Assembly: GCA_014529385.2 (NCBI GenBank)
Contig: CM043953.1
Location: 114,357,549 to 114,421,548 of the forward strand
Reading direction: 5' to 3'
DNA: 64,000 nucleotides
Origin: Adiantum capillus-veneris
Lineage: Eukaryota; Streptophyta; Polypodiopsida; Polypodiales; Pteridaceae
Under the pieces are notes generated by a model. It was not told the DNA's origin and made no database searches. It saw only the letters and a list, made by a program, of their open reading frames with translations. The translations under genes were made by a program, and so were the position numbers. Positions 42,458 through 53,338 of the stretch are shown here, one piece after another. Position 1 is the stretch's first letter; every line of letters begins with the position of its first letter.

Positions 42458-42998
42458 TTTAGGGTTTCCAAGAGAGCCATCTTCGCAACACAGATCAGAA
42501 TTCTGTTTTTGCTCGCTGTGGGAAGGATATTCAACCGTTTTCGATCAACTCTGTCGCGAAGGGATCCTCTCACCGTGTAGAATCGACCTCCGGTGACAGT
42601 TTCCTCAAAATTAGGGTTTCAAAAACTGGCGAACAGCAGCCTATTTCTGCTGAAATTGACCAATTTCGGGGTCAATTTGATGCAATTTCATTAGGGCAAG
42701 TCTCACAGGTCAATCTTACAGGTGTTTCCACCAACGAGGTTCTGAAAATTCAGCAAAACAGGTGTTTACAGGTCTGATTTTTGCCCTAAAACAGGGAATT
42801 TCAGCAAGCAAATGATGTATACACCTTGTGGAAACCTTTGGTAAGGGTTTGGCAGTGAATGTACGCCGTTTTGGGGTGATTTCGCGTGAAATTTGCTCGC
42901 TGTTTTTCTGTAACAGCAAGCTGTTTTTTGCCCGATTGCGCACATTTGGGCGTGTTTAGGTCGGCAAAACAGGGTTTCAGTGTTTTCAATCACTCAGA

Positions 42999-45900
42999 AT
43001 GGCTTCTAGCAGTGAAAGTGGCAATTTGTTGCACATTCGCAAGCTTGAAGGTGCCCATAACTTTGCTATATGGAAGAAGCAATGTTATAATGTGATGTTG
43101 CAGAAGAAACAGGCGAAACCTATTAAGTTACAGGGTGTGAAACCGGTTGATATGGAGGTTGAAGAATGGGAAGAAGTGGACGAGTTGGCTCGCTCCACGA
43201 TTATGCTTTCGGTGTCTGACAATTTACTCTTCAATGTAGAGAATGAGCAGACAGCATGGGGCATCTGGAAGCGTTTAGACGAGTTGTATGCACAGCAGAG
43301 TGCTGCCAGTAAAGTGTATTGGCTTAAGAAGCTTATGGATCTCCGTATGAAGGAGGGCACGCACATGTCAGTGCACCTCAATGAATTCAATTCTACTTTC
43401 AGCCAACTGACAGAGCTGAAATTCACGATTGATGAGGAGTTCAAAGCTACTTTTCTGCTATGCACATTGCCCGAGAGTTGGGATGTATTCCGGACAGCTC
43501 TTAGTAACTTAAGTGCGTCACTTAAGTATGCAGATGTAGAGAGTTCTCTCTTGATGGAAGAGATGAACAGGAAGAACACCACAGGTGGGTCTTCTAATGC
43601 ATTGCACTTGAGAGGCAGGTCTCAACAGAGGGAGAAATCTGACAGTAAGGACAGGGCACGCAGCAAATCTCGTAGGAAAGATGTTGTGTGTCATCATTGT
43701 GGAAAGAAAGGGCATTATAAACGGGAATGCTATGAGTGGAAGAAAGAGAAGAACAAGGGTGCTGAAACTGATGCAAAGGACAAGGGAAATGCCAAGAAGA
43801 GCACTGTGTTGATTGAGGAAATCAATGGTTCTAGTAGTTGTGACAGTGACAGCAGCACTGATGTACTCAATGCCTCTTCTGTGGATGCACATACCCTTGC
43901 TATGGGTTCTGATGTGGACATGCATACTTGGATTCTTGATTCAGGTGCCTCCTTTCATGTAACACCTCATAGGGATTGGTTTACACAGTACTCAGGTGAG
44001 GTGCAGGGCACTGTTTATTTGGGAGATAACTATGCATGTGACATTGCAGGTATTGGCAGTGTCCAGTTTTCCTTTGCTGATGGTATGACTTTTGTTTTGC
44101 ACAAAGTGCGCCATGTGCCACAACTCAAGAAGAGTTTGATTAGTACAGGGCAGCTAGATGATGCAGGATATCACACCACTTTTGGTGATAGCAAGTGGAA
44201 AATTTGTAAAGGGGCCCGGATTGTAGCCAAGGGTTGTAAATCGGACACTTTGTATCCTTTGCATGTATCTACTGTGCGTAACCATGTTGTCGCCGTAACC
44301 GAGCAGCCAAGTGTTTCTTTGTGGCATGGCCGGTTGGGACACATGAGTAAAAGAGGAATGGAAACTCTGTCTCGTTGTGGTTATTTGTCGTGTTTGAGGT
44401 ATGCTGATTTTTCTCATTGTGAGCACTGTATTTATGGTAAGCACAGTCAAACACCGCACAAAAGGTCTCTTTCTTTGAAGTCTGACAGGTTAGACTTAGT
44501 GCATTCCGATGTATGTGAAATGCCACAGTTGTCCTTAGGGGGAAAGAAATATTTTGTCTCGTTTATCGATGATGCTACACGTAAGGTGTGGGTGTATCCA
44601 ATACGTGCTAAAAGCGATGTTTTGGATACTTTCAAGAAGTTTCTTGCGTTTGTTGAGAATCAAACTGACAAGAAGCTTAGGTCTTTGCGCTCAGACAATG
44701 GGGGGGAGTATGTATCAAAAGCATTTATTGACTTTTGTGCTACTAAAGGTATTAAAAAAGAGCTCACGGCTCCTTTTAATCCCTCTCAGAATGGAGTTGC
44801 AGAGAGGTTGAACCGGACTATCCAAGAGAAAGTTCGGAGTATGCTGTCACATGCTGCATTACCTCATGGTTTTTGGGCAGAAGCTGTGCAAACAGCTATT
44901 CACTTGATTAATCGCTCACCTAGCAAGGCTTTGGGTGGAAAGGTGCCTGAGGAGGTGTGGTCTGGCAAGCCACCCTCATATGCACATTTAAGAGTGTTTG
45001 GTTGTGAGGCCTATGTTCACATCCGGAGTGAACTGCGCACCAAACTAAAACCAAAGTCTCATAAATGCATTTTCCTAGGATATGGTGAGGATGGTGAAAT
45101 GGGGTATAGATTATGGGATCCCGCATTACGGAAAATCATACGCAGCAATGATGTCATCTTCAATGAGAATTGCATGCACAAACAGCCCACAAAGGTCGAG
45201 GAAGTGCGCCGGGTTGTTTTTCGTGAAGATATTACATATGGACAGCCAAGAAGGCCCAATGTTCAGCAGCCTTTACATGCTGAAAATGGTGCTGAAAATC
45301 AGCCATTAGCGGCTGAAAATCAGCCCCAACAAGTTGCCATTGATGCACCACAGGTAAGGGAACAGGTTGATGCTCCTAGACCGCCCGTTGTTGCGATACA
45401 ACCGGCTGAACAGCCTGCTGTTTTTGATGGTTTACAGGCTGAAAATCCACCTGTTATGGATCATTGGGTGCGTAGGTCTACTTGGGTGACAAGGCGCCCC
45501 GATAGATATGAACCGTCTTTGGACTATGTCATGCTTACTGATTGTGGTGAGCCGTCTTGCTATAAAGAGGCTATGCAACGGGAAGACAGTAAGAAATGGT
45601 TCAAAGCAATGGTTTCGGAAATGCAGTCTTTGGAGAAAAACCATACATGGGACTTGGTTGATTTGCCTAAAGGGCATAAGGCTCTGCCATGTAAATGGGT
45701 TTACAAGACCAAGGTCACATCCGATGCTTCTTCTAAGTACAAGGCACGTTTGGTTGCTAAAGGGTACAGGCAAAAGCATGGTGTGGATTTTGATGAGATT
45801 TTTTCTCCTGTTGTAAAGCTTGCCACATTACGTCTTGTTTTAGGCCTGGTTGCTTCTAAAGATATGGAGTTAAAGCAAATGGATGTCAAAACAGCGTTTT

Positions 45901-47003
45901 TGCATGGCGATTTGCTTGAGATGATCTATATGATGCAGCCAGAAGGTTTTGTGTCAAAGGGGCAAGAGAAGAAAGTATGTAGACTCTTGAAGAGCTTGTA
46001 TGGTTTGAAACAGTCTCCCCGTGCATGGTATCACAAGTTTGATACATTCATGAGGTCTCAAGGATACCAAAGAAGTAATTCTGATCACTGTTTGTATATC
46101 AAAACGGCAAGTGATGGATCTCTTCTATTGCTGATTTTGTATGTTGATGACATGCTTATTGCGGGTAACAACGTCACGGAGTTGGATGCACTACAGCAAA
46201 GCTTAAAGAATCGCTTTGACATGAAGGATCTTGGTAATGCTAATCATATTTTGGGCATGCGTATCTCTCGAGATAGGATCAACAGGCGTCTGTATCTATC
46301 TCAACGAGATTATGTAAATAAGGTGCTACATCGTTTTCATATGGATGGGGGAAAGGCACTTGGTACTCCGCTGCCTCCATATGTAAAACTGACTGCACAT
46401 GACTGCCCAAACACAGATGATATGCGGGCTGAAATGGCCAAGATTCCTTATGCATCAGCCGTTGGCAGTTTGATGTATGCTATCTTGAGATACTTGAAAG
46501 GCACTAAAGACTTGTGCATTTGTTTTGGGAAGAGTGAGACATCTGTGCATGGCTTTACAGATGCAGATTTTGCTGGACATCCAGATTGCAGGAAGTCTAC
46601 CTCTGGATATGTGTTTACATTCACAGGAGGTGCAGTTTCTTGGATTTCTAGACTGCAAAAATGTGTTGCTTTGTCTACCACTGAGGCTGAGTATGTGGCT
46701 GCCACTGAGGCATGCAAAGAAGCTTTGTGGCTCATGCGTTTGGTAGAAGAGCTTGGCATTAAGTCACCGGTTCCTGTGCTACACTGTGATAGTCAGAGTG
46801 CTATTATGCTTGCAAGGAATCCTGTTCTTCATGCCAAGACAAAGCACATAGAGGTGAAGTATCATTTTATCAGGAGTGTGCTTGATGACAAGAGCATTAC
46901 ACTTGTCAAGGTGCACACAGATGACAATCCTGCAGATCTTCTGACCAAGAGTCTTCCAGCAGAGCGGTTTGCATATTGCCGTCAGATGATGGGTGTTGGA
47001 TGA
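42999..47003 (+). CDS. Copia-1 gag-pol polyprotein (32 residues deleted)
   Basis: 1334 codons from the first ATG after the leader (MASSSESGNLLHIRKL). Domains: capsid to about residue 190; zinc knuckle CHHCGKKGHYKREC near 230-245; protease loop ILDSGASFHVTP near 312; GAG-pre-integrase with HGRLGHMSKRG and CEHCIYGK near 442-485; integrase core with Asp 504, Asp 566 and Glu 602 (35 residues between the last two); RT from about 888 with YVDDMLIAG at about 1048; RNase H with DADFAGHPDCRKSTSGYV near 1187 and LSTTEAEYVAATEA near 1225. Compared with copia-2, 32 residues at the RT/RNase H junction are missing without a frameshift. All canonical catalytic residues remain. Confidence 0.95.
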   Translation: MASSSESGNLLHIRKLEGAHNFAIWKKQCYNVMLQKKQAKPIKLQGVKPVDMEVEEWEEVDELARSTIMLSVSDNLLFNVENEQTAWGIWKRLDELYAQQSAASKVYWLKKLMDLRMKEGTHMSVHLNEFNSTFSQLTELKFTIDEEFKATFLLCTLPESWDVFRTALSNLSASLKYADVESSLLMEEMNRKNTTGGSSNALHLRGRSQQREKSDSKDRARSKSRRKDVVCHHCGKKGHYKRECYEWKKEKNKGAETDAKDKGNAKKSTVLIEEINGSSSCDSDSSTDVLNASSVDAHTLAMGSDVDMHTWILDSGASFHVTPHRDWFTQYSGEVQGTVYLGDNYACDIAGIGSVQFSFADGMTFVLHKVRHVPQLKKSLISTGQLDDAGYHTTFGDSKWKICKGARIVAKGCKSDTLYPLHVSTVRNHVVAVTEQPSVSLWHGRLGHMSKRGMETLSRCGYLSCLRYADFSHCEHCIYGKHSQTPHKRSLSLKSDRLDLVHSDVCEMPQLSLGGKKYFVSFIDDATRKVWVYPIRAKSDVLDTFKKFLAFVENQTDKKLRSLRSDNGGEYVSKAFIDFCATKGIKKELTAPFNPSQNGVAERLNRTIQEKVRSMLSHAALPHGFWAEAVQTAIHLINRSPSKALGGKVPEEVWSGKPPSYAHLRVFGCEAYVHIRSELRTKLKPKSHKCIFLGYGEDGEMGYRLWDPALRKIIRSNDVIFNENCMHKQPTKVEEVRRVVFREDITYGQPRRPNVQQPLHAENGAENQPLAAENQPQQVAIDAPQVREQVDAPRPPVVAIQPAEQPAVFDGLQAENPPVMDHWVRRSTWVTRRPDRYEPSLDYVMLTDCGEPSCYKEAMQREDSKKWFKAMVSEMQSLEKNHTWDLVDLPKGHKALPCKWVYKTKVTSDASSKYKARLVAKGYRQKHGVDFDEIFSPVVKLATLRLVLGLVASKDMELKQMDVKTAFLHGDLLEMIYMMQPEGFVSKGQEKKVCRLLKSLYGLKQSPRAWYHKFDTFMRSQGYQRSNSDHCLYIKTASDGSLLLLILYVDDMLIAGNNVTELDALQQSLKNRFDMKDLGNANHILGMRISRDRINRRLYLSQRDYVNKVLHRFHMDGGKALGTPLPPYVKLTAHDCPNTDDMRAEMAKIPYASAVGSLMYAILRYLKGTKDLCICFGKSETSVHGFTDADFAGHPDCRKSTSGYVFTFTGGAVSWISRLQKCVALSTTEAEYVAATEACKEALWLMRLVEELGIKSPVPVLHCDSQSAIMLARNPVLHAKTKHIEVKYHFIRSVLDDKSITLVKVHTDDNPADLLTKSLPAERFAYCRQMMGVG

Positions 47004-47082
47004 GTAAGTGCATGATCAGCTGATGTATCATAGTTAGCTGATTCTTTGATCTCCCAAGGTACATTGCCTTTAGGTGGGAGGT

Positions 47083-47363
47083 TGTTAGGGAATAAAGGCC
47101 TAAGTGCCTTGTACTTATTAACTTATAAGTTAAAAGACTTATAAGTGAGGGGGCCCAAGTGTGAATGGCCCCCTAGTCACTTACTCATATACTCAAAGGT
47201 CAAGCCCAAAATGTCACTATCGTGACTTTTCCCAAATTTCGACGTGTTCTCTCTCTCTCTCACGTATTTTTCTCTGCGTGTGCTTCTTCTGCGCCACTCT
47301 CCTCTTCTCCTTCACTCTCATTGCATAGAGTAGCAAGTGGTCTCTCTCTCCTGCTCCCCCACA
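47083..47363 (+). repeat. 3' LTR of copia-1
   Basis: Differs from the 5' LTR at the GACGAGTTC/GACGTGTTC position and at GGGCTCTC/GGTCTCTC. Followed by CATTG. Confidence 0.95.
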
Positions 47364-47368
47364 CATTG

Positions 47369-47569
47369 CATGCGTATTCAGCAACGCAGCAGTACCATAG
47401 GAGGCATGCAATGCATGCGTGTGAGGGAACAAGTTCTACAAGGCCGTGCTGGTCGTGGGGGAGATGGACCAACCAGCCGACCTCGGAGATGACGATATCT
47501 ATGAAACCTCGCTTGAATCAAAAGCAACATTTAGGCGGAGGATTCAACATTTAGGCAGAGGATTCAAGA
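47369..47569. other. Flank between copia-1 and LINE G-a
   Basis: No domain. A 20-bp unit CAACATTTAGGCGGAGGATT is tandemly duplicated near 47527-47567 just before LINE homology begins. Confidence 0.5.
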
Positions 47570-48337
47570 GATGGTTATGTGACGAGACCTAGATTCATGG
47601 ATACCCAGTTGTCTCATGGGATATGATGTGGTATTGGCTAGATACACACATCTTCACACCAACTACGGGTCGAGACTAAGAGATACAGCGAAGTAGCAGC
47701 AAAGGCCAAGACATGCTCCTTGTGTTAGACAGAGCCTGAGATAGGGCTGCACTATACGAGGCCGCTTCCACTGCTTGTTCAAAGAGGGCTTTGGACCACT
47801 CTCCAGAGTCATGGGGTACGAGGACCAGAGATGCGCAGACACAGAGAAAGCTTGATGAGAGGAGAGGTTAGCTAGTCTCAGAGACAGATCACACACTTCT
47901 TTAAAGCAGACACTGGACACCCGGAGGAGCTACTACCACAATAGAGTCCACATTCGCCTCGCACCAAAGGCATGCTGATCGATCGAGCGACTGAGTTGGG
48001 GAGATCTAGACACCCACGACTGCGAAGAACTACACAATATCGACGGAGGCTGCATCAGAGGATTCGGATCACTTTGGCTCGACATGCATGCCGCTCAGTC
48101 AGACTAGTGACCATGGAGGAGATTGATGAGATTCGCCAGCGACTAATGTTGGATCTCTTGTGATTTAGCTAACCTAGCTAGCTGCTTAGTTCACATCTAG
48201 CAGCTTAGGATTCCACAGTATTCTTATTTTTGTTGCTGAGACTTTATACCAGATCCACCACATTATAACTTTCTGGTCTCATAGGTCACTTTGGCCTATT
48301 GAAGACGTTAATAGAACTTTTCATTTCATTTCATTTC
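47570..48337 (+). mobile_element. LINE G-a, 3' end only
   Basis: From TGTCTCATGGGATATGATGT onward it matches the end of LINE G-b (52919-52980 joined to 58276-59000). It carries the degraded C-terminal zinc-binding region, the 3' UTR with ACCATGGAGGAGATTGATGA and the tail GAAGACGTTAATAGAACTTT, ending in (TTTCA)n. The upstream part is lost by 5' truncation. LINE G-b begins directly after a (TC)n run. Confidence 0.8.
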
Positions 48338-48364
48338 TCTCTCTCTCTCATGGGTCTCTCACTG

Positions 48365-48512
48365 TTTTTAGGGTTTCATCAACACTTCTTTACTGTTTGT
48401 AGGGTTTTGAAATTGCTTTTTGGCTGTTTTTAGGGTTATGTCACTGTTTCTAGGGTTTTGAAACTATTTTTTAGGGTTTCGTCACTGTTTTTTGCTGTTT
48501 TTAGGGTTTCAA
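48365..48512 (+). repeat. Six TAGGGTT words in LINE G-b leader
   Basis: TAGGGTT occurs near 48370, 48410, 48431, 48451, 48472 and 48502, most preceded by CTGTTTT. The complement AACCCTA is the plant telo-box. Confidence 0.85.
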
Positions 48513-48694
48513 ATCTGTGTTTTGTTGTTTTTTGCCTCACTTGAGCCGTGCTTGGGCGCTGCCGAGCTGTCGCACCTGTGCGAGCGGCTAAAAAGCCCAC
48601 CTGCAGGCTGCCCTAAACCCTGACTGCGCACTGCTCCGCTGTCCTTGCTCACGTTGCCCTTGCCCTATCGTGTAACACAACCTGCACGCAGTTC

Positions 48695-49006
48695 ATGCGG
48701 AACCCACAGCACTTAGCGCCCCCTCCCCCCCCCGTGCAGGTTTTTTCGAATAACAGATTCAATCCCTTTTTTAAGCCCTGTAGAAAATTGAAAATAGAGA
48801 GCACAAAATTCAAAATTCCACAGGGAATTTACAGGAAATCCGAAAACTGCAAAATTTACAGAAATTGCAAAATTGGCAGGTGCAGAAAGCAAATGTATGC
48901 ATGTATGCTTAATATGGGAGAACATGTATGTTTAATTGGTGCGTGTAGGTTGGTCTCCTACTACAGTTTCAAATTTTCTCTCGTTTTCTAGCTGCGCTGA
49001 CCAAGC
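48695..49006 (+). other. LINE G-b leader before ORF1
   Basis: A C-rich run (48721-48735) and AAAATTCAAAATT-rich sequence, without a supported coding region; probably 5' UTR. Confidence 0.5.
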
Positions 49007-49621
49007 ATGAGGAAACAGAATGATAAGCCCGACCCCTTAGAGGATGCAGTTCAAAAGTGCAAAGAAGAAATGACCGAAACCATCAACAAAATCAACTGCA
49101 ACTTATTGGGCACAATAAAAATGCTCGACGACCGTGTGTTGGCCCAAGAAAGCAAGATAACTACACTGGGAGATCGTGTGACGGCCCAAGACGAAGAGAT
49201 TGCGTCACTCAAGAGGGAGCTAGCTGAGGCACGATCACGAAATACACTTGAAGAAGGAGAATTGCAACCTCCAGTAAAAGAAGAGCTCAACACGATCAAA
49301 GAACAAGTGCGAGCCATCAAAGAGGGGGAAGTGCAGCACAAAGAAATGACGACCTCTTGGGTGGACGTTATTACAAAGACTCAACAGAAGGCAGATGAGG
49401 CCGAGAAATGGATTGAGGTTGCCAAGAAAGGGAAAAGCAAGGAAACAACAACGTCCACACCCACCATAATTAACCTGACACTAGAAGAGGAGCAAAGAAG
49501 GCGTGTGCGCTCTCTACATGTGAGAATTTGCGACCTTAGAGACAAAGATAATGTGGACGAAGAGGTAAAAGAACTCATGGCTTTGATGGGGGTTCATGAG
49601 CCGATGCACTCAAGATCTTAG
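49007..49621 (+). pseudogene. LINE G-b ORF1 (coiled-coil protein)
   Basis: 204 codons from MRKQNDKPDPLEDAV. Residues 25-85 have a heptad-like pattern (LLGTIKMLDDRVLAQESKI, then RVTAQDEEIASLKRELAEAR), a likely coiled coil. EEGELQPPVKEELNTIKEQV and EKWIEVAKKGK follow and are shared with G-c at 59253-59891. ORF1 proteins of this kind usually bind LINE RNA. Relative to G-c the frame is lost at about 49615; homologous sequence continues in other frames to about 49800. Confidence 0.75.
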
Positions 49622-49899
49622 AGAGTGGGCAACAAGAAAAATGGGAGCAAGGGGGAAACCTCAAAAGAAAGGGCACTCATCCTTCGTTTTTCCTCCATGG
49701 AAGCGAAGGAGGACTTTTTGAAGAAGAGACCAAACTCTTAAGAAAACGGGCATCTTTCTCGGGGATGATCTTACCCTCTCACAGATGCAGGAGGTAATGC
49801 CAGAGATTAGAGCGGCAAGGGGAAAAGGTAAGATTGCTTTTTACCGAGATGGAAGAGTGGTGATATTGGAGCCGCACTCCACATGATGGTGTGAGACCT

Positions 49900-50530
49900 A
49901 CGGGACCACACTCAAAGTTGCTACCTGGAATTGTAATGGATCTATGCGTCTTGATGTGGGTGCTTTTGAGGAAAGTTTTAGTGGGAGAGACATCATCTTC
50001 TACTCTGAGACACATCAGGCCCCTAGGCAGTCTATGCCTTACATTAGTGGATACAGATGGGAGACTGCCTGTAGACAGGAGACACGAACAGAGCACAGAG
50101 GGCGGGGCTCAGGAGGAGTTGCAGCCATTGATACATATAGCTCGCAGGGATGAGCAAGCTAGGTACATGTGCGTGAGACAGAGAGCAGAGACAGACAGAT
50201 ATCTTTACATTGTTATTTGCTACTTTCCCCCGAGTACGTCAATGTATGCACCACCCAGAGGACAGTCCCCCTTTTCTATTTTGGATGATGACATCTGGGA
50301 GTTCTCTAGAGATAGTGACACCATCATTTTAGGGGACTTCAATGCTAGGACTGCCCATCATCAGACAATTTTTTATGATACTTCAGAGGAGATGCTGAGA
50401 GAGTTGGATGTTGCAGAGACGGGCCTATCCAGACTATCACAGGATGGGGAACATAATGAGTATGGATGACACTCAATAGACATGGGGACTGCACATGGAT
50501 TGGTCATCTTGAATGGCCTACAAAGATTTC
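49900..50530 (+). pseudogene. LINE G-b ORF2, APE-type endonuclease
   Basis: Begins LKVATWNCNGSMRLDVGAFE, with the W-N-x-N-G opening of AP-like endonucleases, then IIFYSETHQAP (catalytic Glu region). After a stop near 50151 the frame changes and continues with DRYLYIVICYFPPST and DTIILGDFNARTAHHQT (G-D-F-N-A-R). This enzyme nicks target DNA for target-primed reverse transcription. Confidence 0.82.
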
Positions 50531-50879
50531 TTGATGCGGGGGGTTTCACATGCTTTCCACACTGACATGGAGCCAGCACATTGGATTATGTCATGGCACA
50601 GCCGAGTCTCATCTCTAGTATCCAGGATCTCACGGTTGGACCCAGACCTGTTGGTGTGGCAGTGGATTGTGCTCTTGTGTCGCTGACCATCTCTTTCCAG
50701 TTTAGTGTAGCACACAGGCCACAAGCAGCAGCCCCTACTGCTACACCTTCACGCGGGAGACGGACTGTGTATACATAGATGGGATCTACAGACGCCTGTG
50801 TACAGAAGAGCCAGGACGACCTCTGGAAGAGCTTACTACTATACTGACACAGACATTACATAATGTAGCAGTAGAGGCA

Positions 50880-52980
50880 TACCCACACACCCAGCCTCAG
50901 CAGAGACGCCGTTCTACATTTGGTATGATGAGAAATGCCGCAAGACTAGAGCTAGACTTCAGAGGGAGGTGCTTTTGGTGAACATCACTCACAGACAGTC
51001 ACAGAATGACTTCCCGCGCCTAGTGCGGAGGAAGAAGAGGACATTTTTGGCTCGCTTAGAGCAGGACCTATACCATCTATTCTTGAGTCAAGACGCATGG
51101 CGGCTCTTTCATGAGCACTCTCCCCACCCTGCCATTACCTCTACAGAGGCCTGGGGCGAGTACGCGTCATCTCTGTACACAGTTCTTAGACAGCCACCCC
51201 TTCCCGACCCCCCTGATCCATGCCCCCACACTTGTACTTTTTTTAGCGCTGAGATAGTGAGGAAGGCCATTGACATGATGAGGACTGGGAGAGCATATGA
51301 TTATGATGGCTTAGTGGCTGAGCACTTCATGCATGCCAGAGATCTACTAGCAGAGCTAGTGGTTATGTTTAACCGTGCCATGTGTGAGGGCTTGCTTGAT
51401 ACTTGGAGCCTATCTACTATTGTACCTATCTTCAAGTCATGAGACCCTATGGAGCCTGGGAATTATCGCACTATCATGATTGGACACACATTTGCATGGT
51501 TGTACGCATCCATTCTTGAGCAGCAGTTGAGCAGATGGGCAGAGAGAGAGGATACGCGCAGTCGGACAGCTAGGGTTCAGGAGAGGTTTTTCAACTCTTG
51601 ACCATATCTTAACACTTAGAGCCATCATTGAGGAGGGCAGATCACATGGGAGACGGATCTATTGTAGCTTTGTGGACTTCCGCAAAGCATTTGACACAGT
51701 ACCCAGAGCTAGATTGATGCGCAGATTACACGAGATGGGAGTACCCTCAGAGCTTATTTGGGGAGTCGTGGCATTATACAAGTCAGTAGTGGGGCATGTA
51801 CGCACCTCAGAGGGCCTATCTACAGCGGTTCACTCCACTATTGGAGTGAAGCAGGGTTGCCCGCTCTCTCCTACTCTATTTGGTATGTATGTGTATGAGG
51901 TTTCTGACTACATTGAGAGAGATGGTGATAGAGGTGCACAACTGGCAGGGACATGGATTCCACTATTGTTATATGCTGATGATATTGTGTTGATCTCCAA
52001 CTCTTCGGAGGGGATGCAACGTCACTAGGATGCTTTGCATAGGTTCGCCCATGAAAGTGGTTTGTCTGTCAACCTTGGTAAAACCAAGGTCATGGTAATG
52101 AATACCACCCCACAGTGGATCAGGAGGTCAGCGCTCGCATTCACATACGGCGAGGAGACAGTGGAGTATACAGATGCTTACACTTACCTTGGAGTGGTTT
52201 TTCAGTGGACCAGCATTTTCATTGAGGAGAGCAGCAGAGACTAGACTGACCAGAGCCCACGCAACATTGGGTAGATTGGAGAGGATGTGTTCACATGTTC
52301 AGTTTCAGGAGCCTTGGATGAAGCTCTGGCTCTTTGACACTTTGGTGGCTTCTGCATTGCTCTATGGAGCTGAGATTTGGGGACCTTCATTGGACCATCA
52401 TGGGAGGACAGGTCGCACCGATGGATGGGGGGACATGGAGAAGCCACTAGTCTCCATGATCTCGCGGCTCATTAGAGCCAAGGCTTCAGTACCACGTGCC
52501 ATTATCCGGGCAGAGCTAGCCCCCCTCCCCCCACTAGTGGTGGAGGCGCTCACCAGATTTGTCTCCTTCATACAACGCATGTGGGAACTTCCCAGAGACA
52601 GATATGCCCGCCTTGCACTTGAGTCCTATGGACAGTTAACCATGCAGGGAGATACAACATGCTGGTATAGGGAGATGACATCATGGTTTCAGGCGCATGG
52701 GTTCAGCATAGACAGATTGCCCTCCTTCCAGTACTCACTGGATGCACCCTCTTTGACTCTTAAACAATCCGAGGTCACCAGGCTCATTCACGAGGACATA
52801 GATACAGCTAGCACAGGAGTTGGGCATGAAGATGGCTTTCTACAGAGAGCATCTTCTCCATCTTACGGAGGACGGTTTTGTGACGACTCACGAGGCCCAC
52901 ATACATTGACACCCACTTGTCTCATGGGATACGATGTGCTATTGGCCAGATACACACATCTTCACACCAGTTGCGGATCG
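50880..52980 (+). pseudogene. LINE G-b ORF2, reverse transcriptase
   Basis: RT leader at 50969-51442 (RKKRTFLARLEQDLYHLF; LLDTWSLSTIVPIFKS). Palm: IYCSFVDFRKAFDTVPRARL (51660-51720), GVKQGCPLSPTLFGMYVYEV (51845-51905) and LLLYADDIVLIS (51965-52000). The thumb region LSVNLGKTKVMVMNTTPQWI follows an in-frame TAG at 52026. A further frame carries the post-RT part to 52860. The YADD box is intact but four or more frame breaks are present. Confidence 0.85.
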
Positions 52981-53259
52981 TGTGGGGGAGCAGGAAAGAG
53001 AGCCCACTTGCTGTTACATGCAATGAGAGTGAAGGAGAAGGGGAGAGTGGCGCAGAAGAAGCTTGCGCAGAGAAAAACGTGACAGAGAGAGAGAGCACGT
53101 TGGATTTTTGGAAAAAAGCCACGCTATGCATTTTGGGCTTCATATTTGAGTATATGAGTAAGTGACTAGGGGGCCATTCACACTTGGGCCCCCTCACTTA
53201 TAAGTCTTTTTAACTTATAAGTTATAAGTACAAGGCACTTAGGCCTTTATTCCCTAACA
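52981..53259 (-). repeat. 3' LTR of copia-2, mosaic
   Basis: 279 bp. The right 120 bp (U3 side) nearly equals the partner LTR. The left 160 bp (R/U5 side) has many differences, such as CTTGCGCAGAGAAAAACGTG against CACACGCAGAGAAAAATACG. Confidence 0.93.
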
Positions 53260-53338
53260 ACCTCCCACCTAAAGGCAATGTACCTTGGGAGATCAAAGAA
53301 TCAGCTAACTATGATACAACAGCTGATCATGCACTTAC

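Larger units (their letters stand above)
42163..47363 (+). mobile_element. Copia-1: recent Ty1/copia element with one internal deletion
   Basis: 5201 bp flanked by the duplication CATTG (42158-42162 and 47364-47368). LTRs of 281 bp at 42163-42443 and 47083-47363 differ at only about two positions, so the insertion is young. Primer-binding site TGGTATCAGAGC at 42446; polypurine tract TAGGTGGGAGGT at 47071-47082. A single open frame encodes gag-pol. It is nearly identical to copia-2 in opposite orientation. Confidence 0.96.

Noticed and set aside
43085-43925. Open frames antisense to the copia polyproteins (also 56513-57353)
   Set aside because: They mirror the conserved sense coding of copia-1 and copia-2 and have no domain of their own; shadows.
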